Notes: generated by a model from the letters alone, not told the origin. A stretch of DNA of 64,000 nucleotides from Betaproteobacteria bacterium (GCA_016720925.1 JADKJR010000006.1:186001-250000), one strand, 5' to 3'. Shown: positions 37,175-47,545, counted from the first letter of the stretch. A program made the numbers and translations.

Positions 37175-38152
37175 ATGCGCGCCTCACCTGCTTCCGCTTT
37201 GGCTGGCGCGCCGCATTTACGCGATTATAAAGGTTCACCCTCCTTGAGTTCCCGAACTACCACGGCACTACCGATCCTGGCAATCCTGTTCGGCGCCACG
37301 TCGTGGGGAATCATCTGGTATCCGTTCCGGCTGATTGAATCGCAAGGCTTGTCCTCGCCGGTGGCAACGATCATCGCCTATGTCGTCGCGGTGGTGGTGG
37401 GCGGCGTCGTGTTTTTCCGGGCGTGGCGGGAGTTTCCCCGCCATGCCGGTTGGCTGCTGGCGATAGGATTGACAGCGGGCATCACCAATGTGTCGTATCT
37501 GGTGGCGATCATGCAGGCGGAGGTGGTGCGCATCGTGCTGCTTTTTTATCTCGCGCCGCTGTGGACGGTGCCGCTCGCACGACTGATCCTCGGCGAGAGA
37601 CTGACGCGCACCGGCTACGCGGTGATGCTGGTGGCGTTGAGCGGCGCCATCGTCATGTTGTGGCGGCCCGAGTTGGGCCTGCCGGCGCCGCGCAATTACT
37701 ACGAATGGCTGGGCCTGGTGGCAGGCTTCACGTTCGCTGTCTGCAACGTATTGGTGAAGGCCGCGCGGCAGGCGTCGCCCGAAGCAAAATCGCTGGCCGG
37801 GTGCATCGGCGTGCTGATCGTCGCGCTGCCCGTGGCAATGCTGATCGGCCCCGCGACCTCGGCGTGGATGGCGCTGGCCGCCCCGCATATCGTGCTGCTC
37901 GCGGTTCTCGGCGTGATGCTGATCGCGACCAGCGTCGCGCTGCAGTATGGCCTGACGCACCTCAGCGCCAACTACGCTGCCGTGATCATGCTGTTCGAAT
38001 TGATCGTGGCGGCCATCGCCGCGCATTATCTTGCGGGCGAAGTCACTCACGCGCAGGAATGGGTGGGTGGGGGAATGATCGTTGCCAGTGGACTATTTGC
38101 CACGGTGGCGGAGTCGCGAGCCAACAAGCGCCGGGCGGTGTTAGAGACATGA
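37175..38152 (+). CDS. EamA/DMT-superfamily transporter
   Basis: This roughly 300-aa inner-membrane carrier has about ten hydrophobic segments and two EamA repeats (FGATSWGIIWYPFRLIE... and YEWLGLVAGFTFAVCNVLV...). The start is uncertain: ATG 37175 has GGCAGG 8 nt upstream, while TTG 37244 would begin just before the first helix. The stop TGA (38150-38152) overlaps the first base of a repeat element. Exported substrate unknown, often amino acids or metabolites. Confidence 0.82.
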   Translation: MRASPASALAGAPHLRDYKGSPSLSSRTTTALPILAILFGATSWGIIWYPFRLIESQGLSSPVATIIAYVVAVVVGGVVFFRAWREFPRHAGWLLAIGLTAGITNVSYLVAIMQAEVVRIVLLFYLAPLWTVPLARLILGERLTRTGYAVMLVALSGAIVMLWRPELGLPAPRNYYEWLGLVAGFTFAVCNVLVKAARQASPEAKSLAGCIGVLIVALPVAMLIGPATSAWMALAAPHIVLLAVLGVMLIATSVALQYGLTHLSANYAAVIMLFELIVAAIAAHYLAGEVTHAQEWVGGGMIVASGLFATVAESRANKRRAVLET

Positions 38153-38217
38153 AACACAAGCGTTGGTGCGGATTTCCGGCCAAAAAGCCACGGAAAGCCG
38201 CACCAGTGCTTGACTTT
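38152..38217. repeat. 66-bp dispersed palindromic repeat, copy 7
   Basis: This is a well-conserved copy: AAACACAAGCGTTGGTGCGG and CCGCACCAGTGCTTGACTTT, with inner arms ATTTCCGGCC. It begins at the last base of the transporter stop codon and ends 39 bp from the convergent UspA stop. Confidence 0.88.
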
Positions 38218-38256
38218 AATCAGCAGCTTTGTCCATCCGCCCGATCCGACAGGCTG

Positions 38257-38766
38257 CTAGTCCGCTGCCGCAAGAAAAACCAGTGCGAGCAGCCCACCGA
38301 GCCCTGCCGGAATGCCGTAGCGCTCCCATTTCGACATGGCGTCGCCTGCGATCAGCTCAACCGGCACCGAGGTCAATTCAAGCACCTTGTTCGTCACCGA
38401 ATCTTCGACCAGCCGGGTGAGCGAGTTTTTGCGTGACGTGCTCATGACGATCAGGTTGCAGTGCAAACGGTGCGCGGTGGCGGTGATAACCTTCGCCTTA
38501 TGTCCGACCTCGACGTGAGTCGAGTAGGGAATGCTGAATCCATCGAGCATCTGCCTGATCGGCGCCAGCACTTTGTCCGCTTCGTCGCGATGATAGTCGT
38601 GGAGCGTCTTTTTGCTGACGAACCGCGCGATGTCTCCGTTGAACGGGTGCTGAACATTCAGCAAGTGAATCTCCATCGCTGTGTTGTTCATGAATTCCTT
38701 GATGACATGCTTCACCGCGAACTGACAATTGCGGGAATCGTTGACGGGGATAAGTACCTTTAACAT
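38257..38766 (-). CDS. UspA-family universal stress protein with a C-terminal membrane helix
   Basis: The 169-aa product starts MLKVLIPVNDSRNCQFAVKH and ends its Usp fold with NLIVMSTSRKNSLTRLVEDSVTNKVL (nucleotide-loop region). It then adds a hydrophobic C-terminal segment YGIPAGLGGLLALVFLAAA, unusual for Usp proteins and probably membrane-anchoring. ATG 38766 has a perfect GGAGGG 6 nt upstream, so it is initiated independently. No in-frame stop separates it from the upstream ATPase frame, so a fusion product is also possible. Confidence 0.8.
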   Translation of the reverse strand: MLKVLIPVNDSRNCQFAVKHVIKEFMNNTAMEIHLLNVQHPFNGDIARFVSKKTLHDYHRDEADKVLAPIRQMLDGFSIPYSTHVEVGHKAKVITATAHRLHCNLIVMSTSRKNSLTRLVEDSVTNKVLELTSVPVELIAGDAMSKWERYGIPAGLGGLLALVFLAAAD

Positions 38767-41684
38767 GGTGTTCCCTCCTGCAAATTGTTGCGAAGCCGAT
38801 GCGAGGCCTTGCTGGCCCAAGCCAGTGTGTGATGCAGCGGTGCCGAGGCCTTGCGGCTCTTCCATCGCTTTTGCCGTCGTTTTTGCCGTGCGCTTCCGGA
38901 AATAGACCTTGAGCAGTTCCATGGCAACCGGCGAGGCGAAGAAGAACGGCAGCATGAACAGCCAGTCCCCCGCTGTCAGCGGCACGGTGTCGAAGAATGG
39001 CCTGAGGAAAGGCACATACACCACCATCAGGACCAGCAGGAACGACGCTCCGACCGCCCATACCATCCAGCGGTTGCTGAACACGCCGATGGAAAAGACA
39101 CTGTGGTATTCGGAGCGGGCGGTGAACGCGCGAATGAGTTCCGAGCTGCAGAGGGTCACGAAGGCGATGGTTTGCGCGGCGACCAGCTGCTCGGGATAGC
39201 GCTGCAGGGCGAGATAGAAGACAGTCAGAATCGCGATTGCATCGACCACGCCGACCACGCCGATACCGATGGCCATGTCGCGGTTGATGACCGGCTCCGA
39301 CGGGGACCGCGGCGGGTGCTTCATGATGTCTGGATCGCCCTTTCCAACCCCAGCGCGAGCGCGGGTGCACCATCGCTGACCAGGTTCAACCAAAGAAGTT
39401 GAACCGGCCGCAGTGGCAGCGCGAGGCCAAACAACATCGCACCGAAAATGATGAGAATTTCGCCGACATTGCAGGCAAGCAGGAAGTAGACAAACTTGCG
39501 GATGTTGGAATAGATGATCCGCCCCTGTTCGATCGCCGCGACGATGCTGGCGAAATTGTCATCGGTCAGCACCATGTCCGCCGTCTGTTTCGCCACGTCC
39601 GTGCCAGTAACGCCCATCGCAACGCCGATATTTGCACGCTTCAGTGCCGGTGCGTCGTTGACGCCGTCACCGGTCATCGCCACCACGTGGCCGCGCGCCT
39701 TAAGTGCATCGACGATCCGCGTCTTGTGTTGTGGTGAAACCCGGCAGCAGACTTCGAGCCTGTCGGTCCGCGCCGCCAGTTCCGTATCGCTGAGTTTTTC
39801 AATTTCCGGGCCGGTCAGCACCAATCCGCCCGGGGTCAGCAGGCCGATGTCGCGGGCGATAGCCTCTGCCGTGTCCTTGTAATCGCCGGTGACCATGATG
39901 CTCTTGAGGCCGGCGCCACGGGCGACCTTAAGCGCGTCGACCACCTCGGGCCGCGGCGGATCGATCATGCCGAGCAGCCCGACGAAGACCAGATCTTTTT
40001 CGACGTGTTCCGGCGTCACGCTGTCCGGGACTTTCTGCAACGGGCGATACGCCACCGCAAGCACCCGCAGCGCGCTGCTCGCCATGTCCCGGTTTTGCGA
40101 GAGTATCGCGTCGCGCATGTCCGGCGTCAGGCCGGTGGCCCGGCCCGACTCCAGCTTGTGGCCGCAAAGATCGAGGATGACATCGGGCGCCCCCTTGACG
40201 AAGGCCACCATGGTCTCGGCGCCTAGGCCGGAGGCGATTGCCAGGGAATGGGCACTGTCCACGCGGTGAATCGTGGTCATGCGCTTTCTGTCGGAATCGA
40301 AGGGGATCTCTTGCACGCGCGGCAACACTTTTTCCAGCTCGCCCCGCCGATATCCACTCTTCGCTGCGGCCACGACCATTGCACCCTCCGTGGGATCACC
40401 GATGATCTGCCACGAGCGTTTGCCAGCTTCGTCGTTTTTCTCTTCCAGCCGCGCGTCGTTGCAAACCAGCGCGCCGTGGAGCAGGAGTGATGCGTCGGGA
40501 TCGGTACGCGGGTCGAACGGTTCCGCGCCCACGAAGAATTCTCCGCTCGGGTTGTAGCCTTCTCCGGTAATGCGAAACCGTTTGCCCGCTGCCCATCCCT
40601 GAACCACGGTCATCTGGTTCTGCGTCAGCGTGCCGGTCTTGTCCGAACACACCACCGTGGCGCAGCCAAGGGTCTCCACCGCGGGGAGCTTGCGGATCAG
40701 TGCGTGGTGCTTGATCATCCGCTGCATCCCGAGGGCAAGGCAGATGGTGACGATGGCCGGCAAGCCTTCGGGAACGGCGGCAATGGCGAGGCTCACCGCG
40801 GTCATGAACAGATTGACGATGTCCTTCTTCTCCGCCTGCAGATAATCCAGAAAGCCGCCATTGAGGGCGTCGGCGAGGTGCGTGTCGCGGAACAGGCCGT
40901 AGATGAATACCAGCGCGCAGATCGCGAGACACGCTGTGCCGAGTACCTTGCCCAAGTGCTCAAGTTTTTTCTGCAGCGGCGTATCCTCGGTCTCGAAGGA
41001 CTGGATCATCTCTGCGATGAGACCGATCTGGGTATTCATGCCGGTGCCTGTCACCAGCCCTTTGCCGCGCCCATACGTGATCAGCGTGCCCATGAAGGCG
41101 GTGTTCTTGCGGTCGCCCAGCGGGATGTCCTTGTCCAGCACTACGCTGGCTTTCTTTTCCACCGGCACCGATTCGCCGGTCAGCGAAGCCTCTTCGATCT
41201 TGAGGTTGACGGCCTCGACCAGCCGCAGGTCAGCGGGAACATAGTTTCCCGCTTCCAGCAGGACGATATCGCCGCCGACGATCTCCCGGCCGGGAATCGT
41301 CAGTTGTTGCCCGTCGCGGATGACCTGGGCATTCGGCGCGGCCATTTTCTTCAGCGCCGCGAGCGCCTGCTCCGCCTTCGATTCCTGAATGACGCCCACC
41401 ACCGCGTTCAGCACCACGATGAACATGATGGCGATGGAATCGACGTACTCGCCAAGGGCCAGCGATACCAGCGCCGCGATGATCAGGATGATGACGAGGT
41501 AATTGTTGAACTGGTCCCAGAGCAGCGCGAAAAATCCCGGGCGTGGCCGCTCGGTCAATTCATTGGCGCCGAATTTTGCCAACCGCGCCTGCGCTTCCTC
41601 GTTGGGCAAGCCACGTTCGAGGTGTGTCTGGAGACCGCTGACCAGTTCTTCGATCGGTTTGCCGTGGGCTTCTTTGTCTTGCAT
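38767..41684 (-). CDS. P-type (P2-like) cation-transporting ATPase, one frameshift
   Basis: This large inner-membrane cation pump has an N-terminal cation-ATPase domain, AVPEGLPAIVT in helix 4 (Ca/Mn-type), the phosphorylation motif CSDKTGTLTQNQ, and the hinge MTGDGVNDAPAL. Near 39341 the frame breaks. Adding one T to the run at 39341-39343 restores GLEKGDPDIMKHPPRSPSEP and the C-terminal membrane domain. ATG 41684 is preferred over 41690 because AGGAG lies 6 nt upstream of it. The divergent leader carries a manganese riboswitch, so export of Mn(II) (or Ca(II)) is the best guess. Confidence 0.85.
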
Positions 41685-41852
41685 GTCCATCTCCTCGGAT
41701 TTTCCGGGATCCACGCGCAGGCATGCAGGTATTAGGCGCATGGACACCGTTTGATCATCCGAGTATCGGTCGATGATTCGCGGCTGACTACTTGAAGTTT
41801 GTGATGGCTCGCATTGCGAAAACGGAAACCCGGTTTCGATTGGTAATGCCTG

Positions 41853-41871
41853 CCATTACGATTCGTAATGG
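41853..41871. promoter_or_regulatory. Candidate LysR-type operator
   Basis: A perfect palindrome CCATTACG-ATT-CGTAATGG contains a T-N11-A box (TTACGATTCGTAA); another half-site GGTAATG lies at 41842-41848. It is centred about 65 bp upstream of the predicted start of the riboswitch transcript, the usual position of a LysR recognition site, and lies between the regulator and the divergent pump gene. Confidence 0.5.
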
Positions 41872-41891
41872 ATCGCAGCTGCAGTAACCCC

Positions 41892-41920
41892 TTGATATCC
41901 AAAATTCACTCTGATATAAG
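41892..41920 (+). promoter_or_regulatory. Strong sigma70-like promoter of the riboswitch-lysR transcript
   Basis: TTGATA at 41892-41897 and TATAAG at 41915-41920 are separated by exactly 17 bp. Transcription would start near 41927, only a few bases before the first leader hairpin (CCCGGC/GCCGGG at 41933-41948). Confidence 0.65.
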
Positions 41921-41932
41921 TACATTGTGTGT

Positions 41933-42098
41933 CCCGGCGCGAGCCGGGCGCCCCTCCAAAGGGGAGTAGCTTCGGCGGCCAGGACAAACATGGCCGCTGT
42001 GGCGCGATCGTCAAAACGGGTTCGTTTTACAGCTTGGCCCCGGTCGTGCCGGCATCGTTCGCAACGTGCAAGCGAGACCTTTGCCCATCGGGTAAAGG
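41933..42098 (+). promoter_or_regulatory. yybP-ykoY (manganese) riboswitch with alternative-pairing platform
   Basis: The family hallmarks are present: loop-1 sequence GGGGAGTAGC (41961-41970) and the 3' consensus GCAAGCGAGACCTTTGCC. P1 forms between CAAAGG (41957-41962) and CCTTTG (42078-42083). Internal stems GCGGCCA/TGGCCGC (41975-41997) and AAAACG/CGTTTT (42013-42028) are seen. The same CCTTTG can instead pair in a 9-bp hairpin with GGGTAAAGG (42090-42098), mutually exclusive with P1, a plausible switch. The family binds Mn(II) and usually controls exporters; here a LysR gene follows. Confidence 0.82.
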
Positions 42099-42110
42099 CG
42101 AGTATTTGAT

Positions 42111-42140
42111 AGCGGCCTTCATCCTGAGGTGAAGGCCGCT
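42111..42140 (+). promoter_or_regulatory. Perfect 11-bp hairpin in the lysR leader
   Basis: AGCGGCCTTCA and TGAAGGCCGCT enclose an 8-nt loop, downstream of the riboswitch and 48 bp before the start codon. There is no T-run after it, so it is not a standard intrinsic terminator; it could be part of the expression platform or a processing site. Confidence 0.5.
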
Positions 42141-42188
42141 GTGCATTCAGGGCATGGCGTAATCGCATTCGATTGAGGAGGATTCGCC

Positions 42189-43142
42189 ATGCTGCAACCA
42201 AACATACGCCGTTATCTTCGGCACGGAACGCTACCGCAACTTCGCGTTTTTGAAGCAAGCGCGCGGCTGGGCAGCCTTACCCGCGCGGCCGAAGAACTGC
42301 ACATGGCCCAGCCGACGGCCTCGGTGCAGGTAAAGAAACTCACCGAGACGGTTGGCCTGCCGTTGTTCGAACAGGTTGGCCGCCGCGTGTATCTCACCGA
42401 CGCGGGCCAGCGCCTCTACGCGGGTTGCCAGGAAGTATTTCGCGCGTTGGCGACAGTGGAAGAAACACTGAACGGCCTGCGCGGCATGGAGAGCGGGCAC
42501 CTGCGACTGGCGGTTTGCTCGACGGGCAAGCACTTCGCCCCGCGCCTGCTCGGCGAATTCTTTCAGCGCCATCCGGGAATCAAGGTGTCGCTGGAGATTC
42601 ACAACCGGGCGACTTTGATGGAGCGGCTGACGAACAACGAGGATGACCTTTATCTCTTCGCCTCGCCGCTCGACCGGGAAGATGTGGTGACGCAGGCACT
42701 TTTGCCGAATCCACTGGTGGTATTCGCGCGCGACGATCATCCGCTGGCCGCATCGCGGCATATCAGTTTCGAGCGCATCGCGGCGGAGCCTTTCCTCATG
42801 CGCGAACCAGGATCAGGCACGTGTCAGCTTGCGACGAAATTGTTCGCGCGGCATGGGCTTGCTCCAAAGATCAGCATGGAGCTGAGCGACGACGAAGCTA
42901 TCAAGGAAGCGATCCTCGCTGGCTTTGGTGTGTCGATCATGTCGCGTTTCACGCTTGGACTGGAGCCGGAGTCGTCGCGACTGATTTGCCTGAACGTCGA
43001 TGGCTTTCCGCTGGAAAACCACTGGCACTTCGCTTACCCGGTCGGCAAGCAATTGTCGGCGACGACGCGCGCGTTCATGGACTTTGCGCGGATTGAAGCG
43101 AAGGTGCTGGTGATGAAGGGTATCGCGCCTGCACAGCGTTAG
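42189..43142 (+). CDS. LysR-family transcriptional regulator
   Basis: The 317-aa product has an N-terminal winged helix (LPQLRVFEASARLGSLTRAAEELHMAQPTASVQVKKLTE is the recognition region) and a periplasmic-binding-like effector domain starting near GHLRLAVCSTGKHFAPRLL. It resembles CbbR-like members by overall layout, but the ligand is unknown. GAGGAGGATTCGCC precedes the ATG. Its own leader carries a manganese riboswitch, and a LysR-type palindrome lies further upstream, so autoregulation and control of the divergent pump are likely hypotheses. Confidence 0.92.
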   Translation: MLQPNIRRYLRHGTLPQLRVFEASARLGSLTRAAEELHMAQPTASVQVKKLTETVGLPLFEQVGRRVYLTDAGQRLYAGCQEVFRALATVEETLNGLRGMESGHLRLAVCSTGKHFAPRLLGEFFQRHPGIKVSLEIHNRATLMERLTNNEDDLYLFASPLDREDVVTQALLPNPLVVFARDDHPLAASRHISFERIAAEPFLMREPGSGTCQLATKLFARHGLAPKISMELSDDEAIKEAILAGFGVSIMSRFTLGLEPESSRLICLNVDGFPLENHWHFAYPVGKQLSATTRAFMDFARIEAKVLVMKGIAPAQR

Positions 43143-43204
43143 AACACGCGCCGGCAACGCGTCTCGTGCGTCGGCGTTTCTGTGTGCCCGCCGACATGGT
43201 ACAA

Positions 43205-43270
43205 AAATTCTAGTACCAGCGGGCCTTGCAGGTCAAAAAGGTTCCAGAAGCCGCTCTGGTGCTGGAGTTT
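43205..43270. repeat. 66-bp dispersed palindromic repeat, copy 8 (diverged)
   Basis: AAATTCTAGTACCAGCGGGC and GCTCTGGTGCTGGAGTTT match the family ends with several changes. It lies between the convergent lysR and queF genes. Confidence 0.7.
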
Positions 43271-43286
43271 TCCTTCTCGCGTCAAA

Positions 43287-43806
43287 TCAGCCGCGCTCCG
43301 TCACGCTGCTTTCATCGGCGAACGTCCCCAGATCAACCCGAAGCTGCGGTTTCCAGCCCTTTGCGCGATGCTCGGCCTCGACGGTGGTGAAGATGCCGCC
43401 CCGCACCCAGAACTTGGCGGTCAATCGCGCGAAGCGGGGCGCGATGGCGGCGACGATGTTGTCGAGAATTTCATTGGCGACGGCTTCGTGAAATTTGCCT
43501 TCATCGCGGAATGACCAGATGTAGAGCTTCAGGCTCTTCAGTTCCACACATCGCGCGTCGGGAATGTAGTCCAGATACAGCGTGGCGAAATCCGGTTGCC
43601 CCGTCATCGGGCACAGGCAGGTGAATTCCGGAATCTGCATGTGGATCACGAAATCGCGCTTGGGCTGCGGGTTCGGAAAGACTTCCAGCGTCTTTGTCGC
43701 GGGTGCCGTGGGTTTATCGCCCAATTTGGTAAAGCGGCCCAGGCGCCTTACTTTTCACGGACTTAGCGGTGTTTTTTGATGTGGATTCTTTTTTGCGGGG
43801 AGGCAT
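43287..43806 (-). CDS. queF: NADPH-dependent 7-cyano-7-deazaguanine reductase (one probable frameshift)
   Basis: This enzyme reduces preQ0 to preQ1 in queuosine biosynthesis. The catalytic Cys lies in PEFTCLCPMTGQPDF and the QueF motif is ELKSLKLYIWS; a type I, single-domain length is seen. The conserved part begins at about 43700. A natural N-terminus (MPPRKKESTSKN, ATG 43806) lies in another frame and joins as PLYQLGDKPTAP if one base of the TTT at 43725-43727 is removed, giving 172 aa. Without this, initiation would need a TTG at 43724. Confidence 0.85.
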
Positions 43807-43964
43807 CATGGCGATAAGTTGGCGTCGGGTTGGTATTGCGAAAACCATTACGTTAAAATTATCGTCATTGTATTTCACGAGCCCGCCCAATGGTCGTATT
43901 GCCGCGACGATGGTGCGGGTTTTGTGCAATTTGAGCCGCAAGTAATGTCAAATTAGGGTTAATA

Positions 43965-46900
43965 GTGCGTCTTACACAAATCAAGTTGGCCGGTTTCAAG
44001 TCATTTGTCGATCCCACCACCATTGCAGTGCCCGGCCAGTTGGTCGGCGTCGTCGGCCCCAACGGTTGCGGTAAATCCAACGTCATCGACGCCGTGCGCT
44101 GGGTGCTGGGCGAATCATCGGCCAAGCATCTGCGCGGCGAGAAGATGGAAGATGTGATTTTCAACGGCTCCACGAATCGCAAACCCGGTGGCCGCGCCGC
44201 CGTGGAACTGGTGTTTGACAATTCGCTCGGTCGGGTCGGCGGCCAATGGGGGCAATACAGCGAGATTTCCGTGAAGCGCGTGCTGACGCGCGACGGCAAT
44301 TCCGATTACTACATCAACGGCCAGCACGTGCGCCGCCGCGACATCACCGATATTTTCCTCGGCACCGGACTCGGTCCACGCGCCTACGCCATCATCGAGC
44401 AAGGCATGATCTCGCGCGTCATCACCTCGCGGCCGGAGGAATTGCGCGTGTTCCTGGAAGAAGTCGCGGGCGTGTCGAAATACCGCGAGCGCCGCCGTGA
44501 AACCGAGGCTCGCCTGGAAGACTCGAAAGAGAATCTGCATCGCGTGAGCGACATTCTCTCCGAGCTCGACAAGCAAGTTGAAAAGCTCACCGAGCAGGCG
44601 GCGGTGGCGGCGAAATACCACGAGGCCAATACCGAGCTGAAGCTCAACGAAAACCTGTGGGCGTACACCAAGCAGCGCGAAGTGAAGGCGTCGAAGGAAC
44701 GGTACGCCAACGAAATCATCAAGACCGAAACCGGCTTTGAAGGCGAGACCGCCAGGCTTCGCGAGGTTGAGGCTGAACTCGACAAGCTGCGGCAGGATCA
44801 CTACACCGAAACCGACCAGTTGACCAACGCGCAAGCCGGCATGTTCGAGGCCAACACCACCGTCGTGCAGCTCGAGCAGGAAATCAATTATCTGGGCGAC
44901 AATCGCCGCCGCCTGACCGCGCAGGTCGAGGCGCTGGCGCAGCAGATCGGCGAGGTCGAGACCAATCGCGAATCGACCGCCAACGAACTCGAGCGCTGGC
45001 ATCGCGAATTGGCGACCGGAATTGATCGCGTCGCGGAAGCACGTGAACGCGCGGAAGTCGTCGCAACGAAGTACCGACGTTTGAAGACAAGCTGAAGGAA
45101 TCCGTCAGCGCGACGCGCGCCATCGAAAACGACGTGCGCACCGCCGAGCAGGGGCAGGCGCTGGAAGAAGCGCGAGAATCGAATGCGCTGAAAATTCTCT
45201 CGCAGCTGGAACAACGCAAGAATCGCCTCACCACTGAAAACATGAATCTGGTGGTGCCGGAGCCCGACGCGCTGGCGCACGTGGAAGCCGAGCGTGGCGA
45301 AGTGCAGGAAATGGTGTTGCAGCTTGAAGAAAAACTCTCCGATGCCGACAAACTTCTGGCCGAGCTGGAATCGCAGCGCAAGAAGTCGGTCGATGCCATC
45401 GGCGATGCCACGCGCGAACTGGCGCGCATCGAGGCAGCGTTGCTGGCGCTGCAGAACCAGCAGGCGCGCCTCGACAACAATAATCGCCTGGCCATGTGGC
45501 TATCGAAATACCAGCTCGATAACGCGCCGCGCCTCTGGCAATCGATCAAGATTCAAACAAGGCTGGGAAGACGCGCTTGAAGTCCGCGCTTGGGCGTGAA
45601 GCTCAACGCGATCAAGGTCAGCGATCGCGCGGTGATTGATCGCGTCGCGGACGATGCCCCGCCCGGCAGCGTGTCGCTGTATTTTGAAAACGGCAATTCG
45701 GCCGCGCCATCGGCGACTGGCTTCACCCCATTGGCCGATTGGGTCACCGCCGACAACGCCGCCGTCATGCCATTCGTGCGCGAGTGTCTGGCCAATGTGT
45801 TCGTGCTGGAAAATGAATCAGAAGCCAGCACGCGCATGAAGTCATTGCCGTTCGGCGCGGTACTGGTTACGGCCAACGGCCATCTCTACAGCCAGCACGG
45901 GCTGGTGTTTCATGGTCCGCAATCCGAGTTGCACGGCGTGCTGCAGCGCCAGCGCGAAATCGAATCGCTCAAAGTTGAACTGCCGGGCAAGATCGAAGCG
46001 CGTCATGCGCTGGAAGCCCAGCAGAAGGAAAGTGAATCTCGCCTCACCGATACCCAGGAAACACTGCGCGACCTGCGCACCCGCATCCAGGAAACAAAGA
46101 ATCGCGAACACGCATTGCAGATGGAGGCGCTGAAACTTTCGCAGGCGGTCTCACAGGCAGAATCGCGGCGCGGCGCAATCCGCGAAGAGCTGGCGATGAT
46201 TGACACTGACATCGAAAAAGAACGCGCGGAAATGGCCGAAGCACAGGCGCGGCTGGAAGAAGGCGGCAACAAGATCGGCGAAATGACCGACAAGCTGATG
46301 GAATTCGAACAAGCGCAGCAGGCCGCCGAGCGCGCGCTGGCCGACGCCCGTGAACGCGTCAACGCCGCCGATCGCGCCGCACAGGAAGCGAATTACTTCG
46401 AGCGCTCGTGCCACGACAAGATCAAGTCGCTGTCTGAAATGGTCGCGCAATTGGTGAAGCGCGGCGAAGTGGTGGCGATGAGTCGCGCCGCGCTCTCGAC
46501 TGAACTGGATAACTTGCAGGAAGGCAATATCCGCGAGCGGCTGCAGACCGCGTTGGCGTTACGCGGCGAAAGGAAAAGGCCCTGGCCGCCGCGCGCGAAG
46601 CGATGGATTCGGCGACCGGCAAGCTGCGTGAGCTTGAGGAGCGGAAGACGGCGATCGAGCACAGCCTGCAGCCGCTGCGTGACAAGATTACCGAGCTGCG
46701 AATGAAGGAGCAGGAAGCGCGGATCAACGAGGAAAACTACACGCAGCAGCTCACCGAATCGGGCGCCAATATTGAAGAGCTGGCCGATCTGGTCGAGAAG
46801 CGGGCACGTTCAACCGCGTATCAGGCCGAAATCAATCGGCTGAATGCGGCGATTGCCGAATTGGGCGCGGTAAATCTGGCCGCGCTGGCGGAACTCGAAC

Positions 46901-47493
46901 AGGCTTCCGAGCGCAAAGCCTTCCTCGACGCGCAGTCCGGCGATCTGAATGAAGCAATTGCGACGCTGGAGTCGGCGATCAAACGCATCGACCGCGAGAC
47001 CCGCGATCTGTTGCAGACCACGTTCGACATCGTCAATCGCAATTTCATGGAGCTGTTCCCGACCCTGTTCGGCGGCGGCAATGCGTACCTGAAATTGACC
47101 GGTGACGAGATTCTCGACGCCGGCCTGCAGGTGTTTGCGCAACCGCCCGGCAAGAAGAATCAGTCCATTCAGTTATTGTCCGGTGGTGAAAAGGCACTGA
47201 CGGCGTTGTCGCTGGTATTCTCGCTGTTCCGTCTGAATCCGGCGCCGTTCTGTCTGCTCGACGAGGTCGATGCGCCACTCGATGATTCCAATACCGAGCG
47301 CTTCTGCGAGTTGGTAAAAAAGATGTCGGCGTCGACCCAGTTCCTGTTCATCACCCACAACAAGGTGACGATGGAAATGGGCGAGCAGTTGGTCGGCGTG
47401 ACGATGAATGAACCGGGTGTATCAAGAATTGTCGAAGTGGATATTGATGCGGCGAAACGCTTTGCGGCGGCGCCGGTGCCGGTTGCGGCGTAA
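43965..47493 (+). CDS. smc: Chromosome partition protein Smc (several frameshifts)
   Basis: This is the condensin ATPase that organises and segregates the chromosome. The N-terminal head has Walker A GPNGCGKSNVIDA, followed by a long coiled coil and hinge; the C-terminal head has signature LLSGGEKALTALSLV and Walker B CLLDEVDAPLDD. The frame changes near 45060-45085, twice in close succession at 45550-45595 (the intervening segment GWEDALEV is in another frame), and near 46566 (GAAAGG, one A missing). All segments are otherwise conserved in order, so sequencing error is likelier than decay. Start GTG 43965. Confidence 0.88.
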
Positions 47494-47545
47494 TGGAGAA
47501 CACAATGGCGAACTCAAGCGGAATTTCGTGAAACCTATGAAACGC

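Noticed and set aside
42111..42140. An intrinsic terminator between the riboswitch and lysR
   Set aside because: The hairpin is perfect but lacks a following T-run, so I list it only as a leader hairpin.
43714..43941. A separate small basic protein upstream of queF
   Set aside because: Its C-terminal part fits as the N-terminus of QueF after a one-base correction, so it is not an independent gene.
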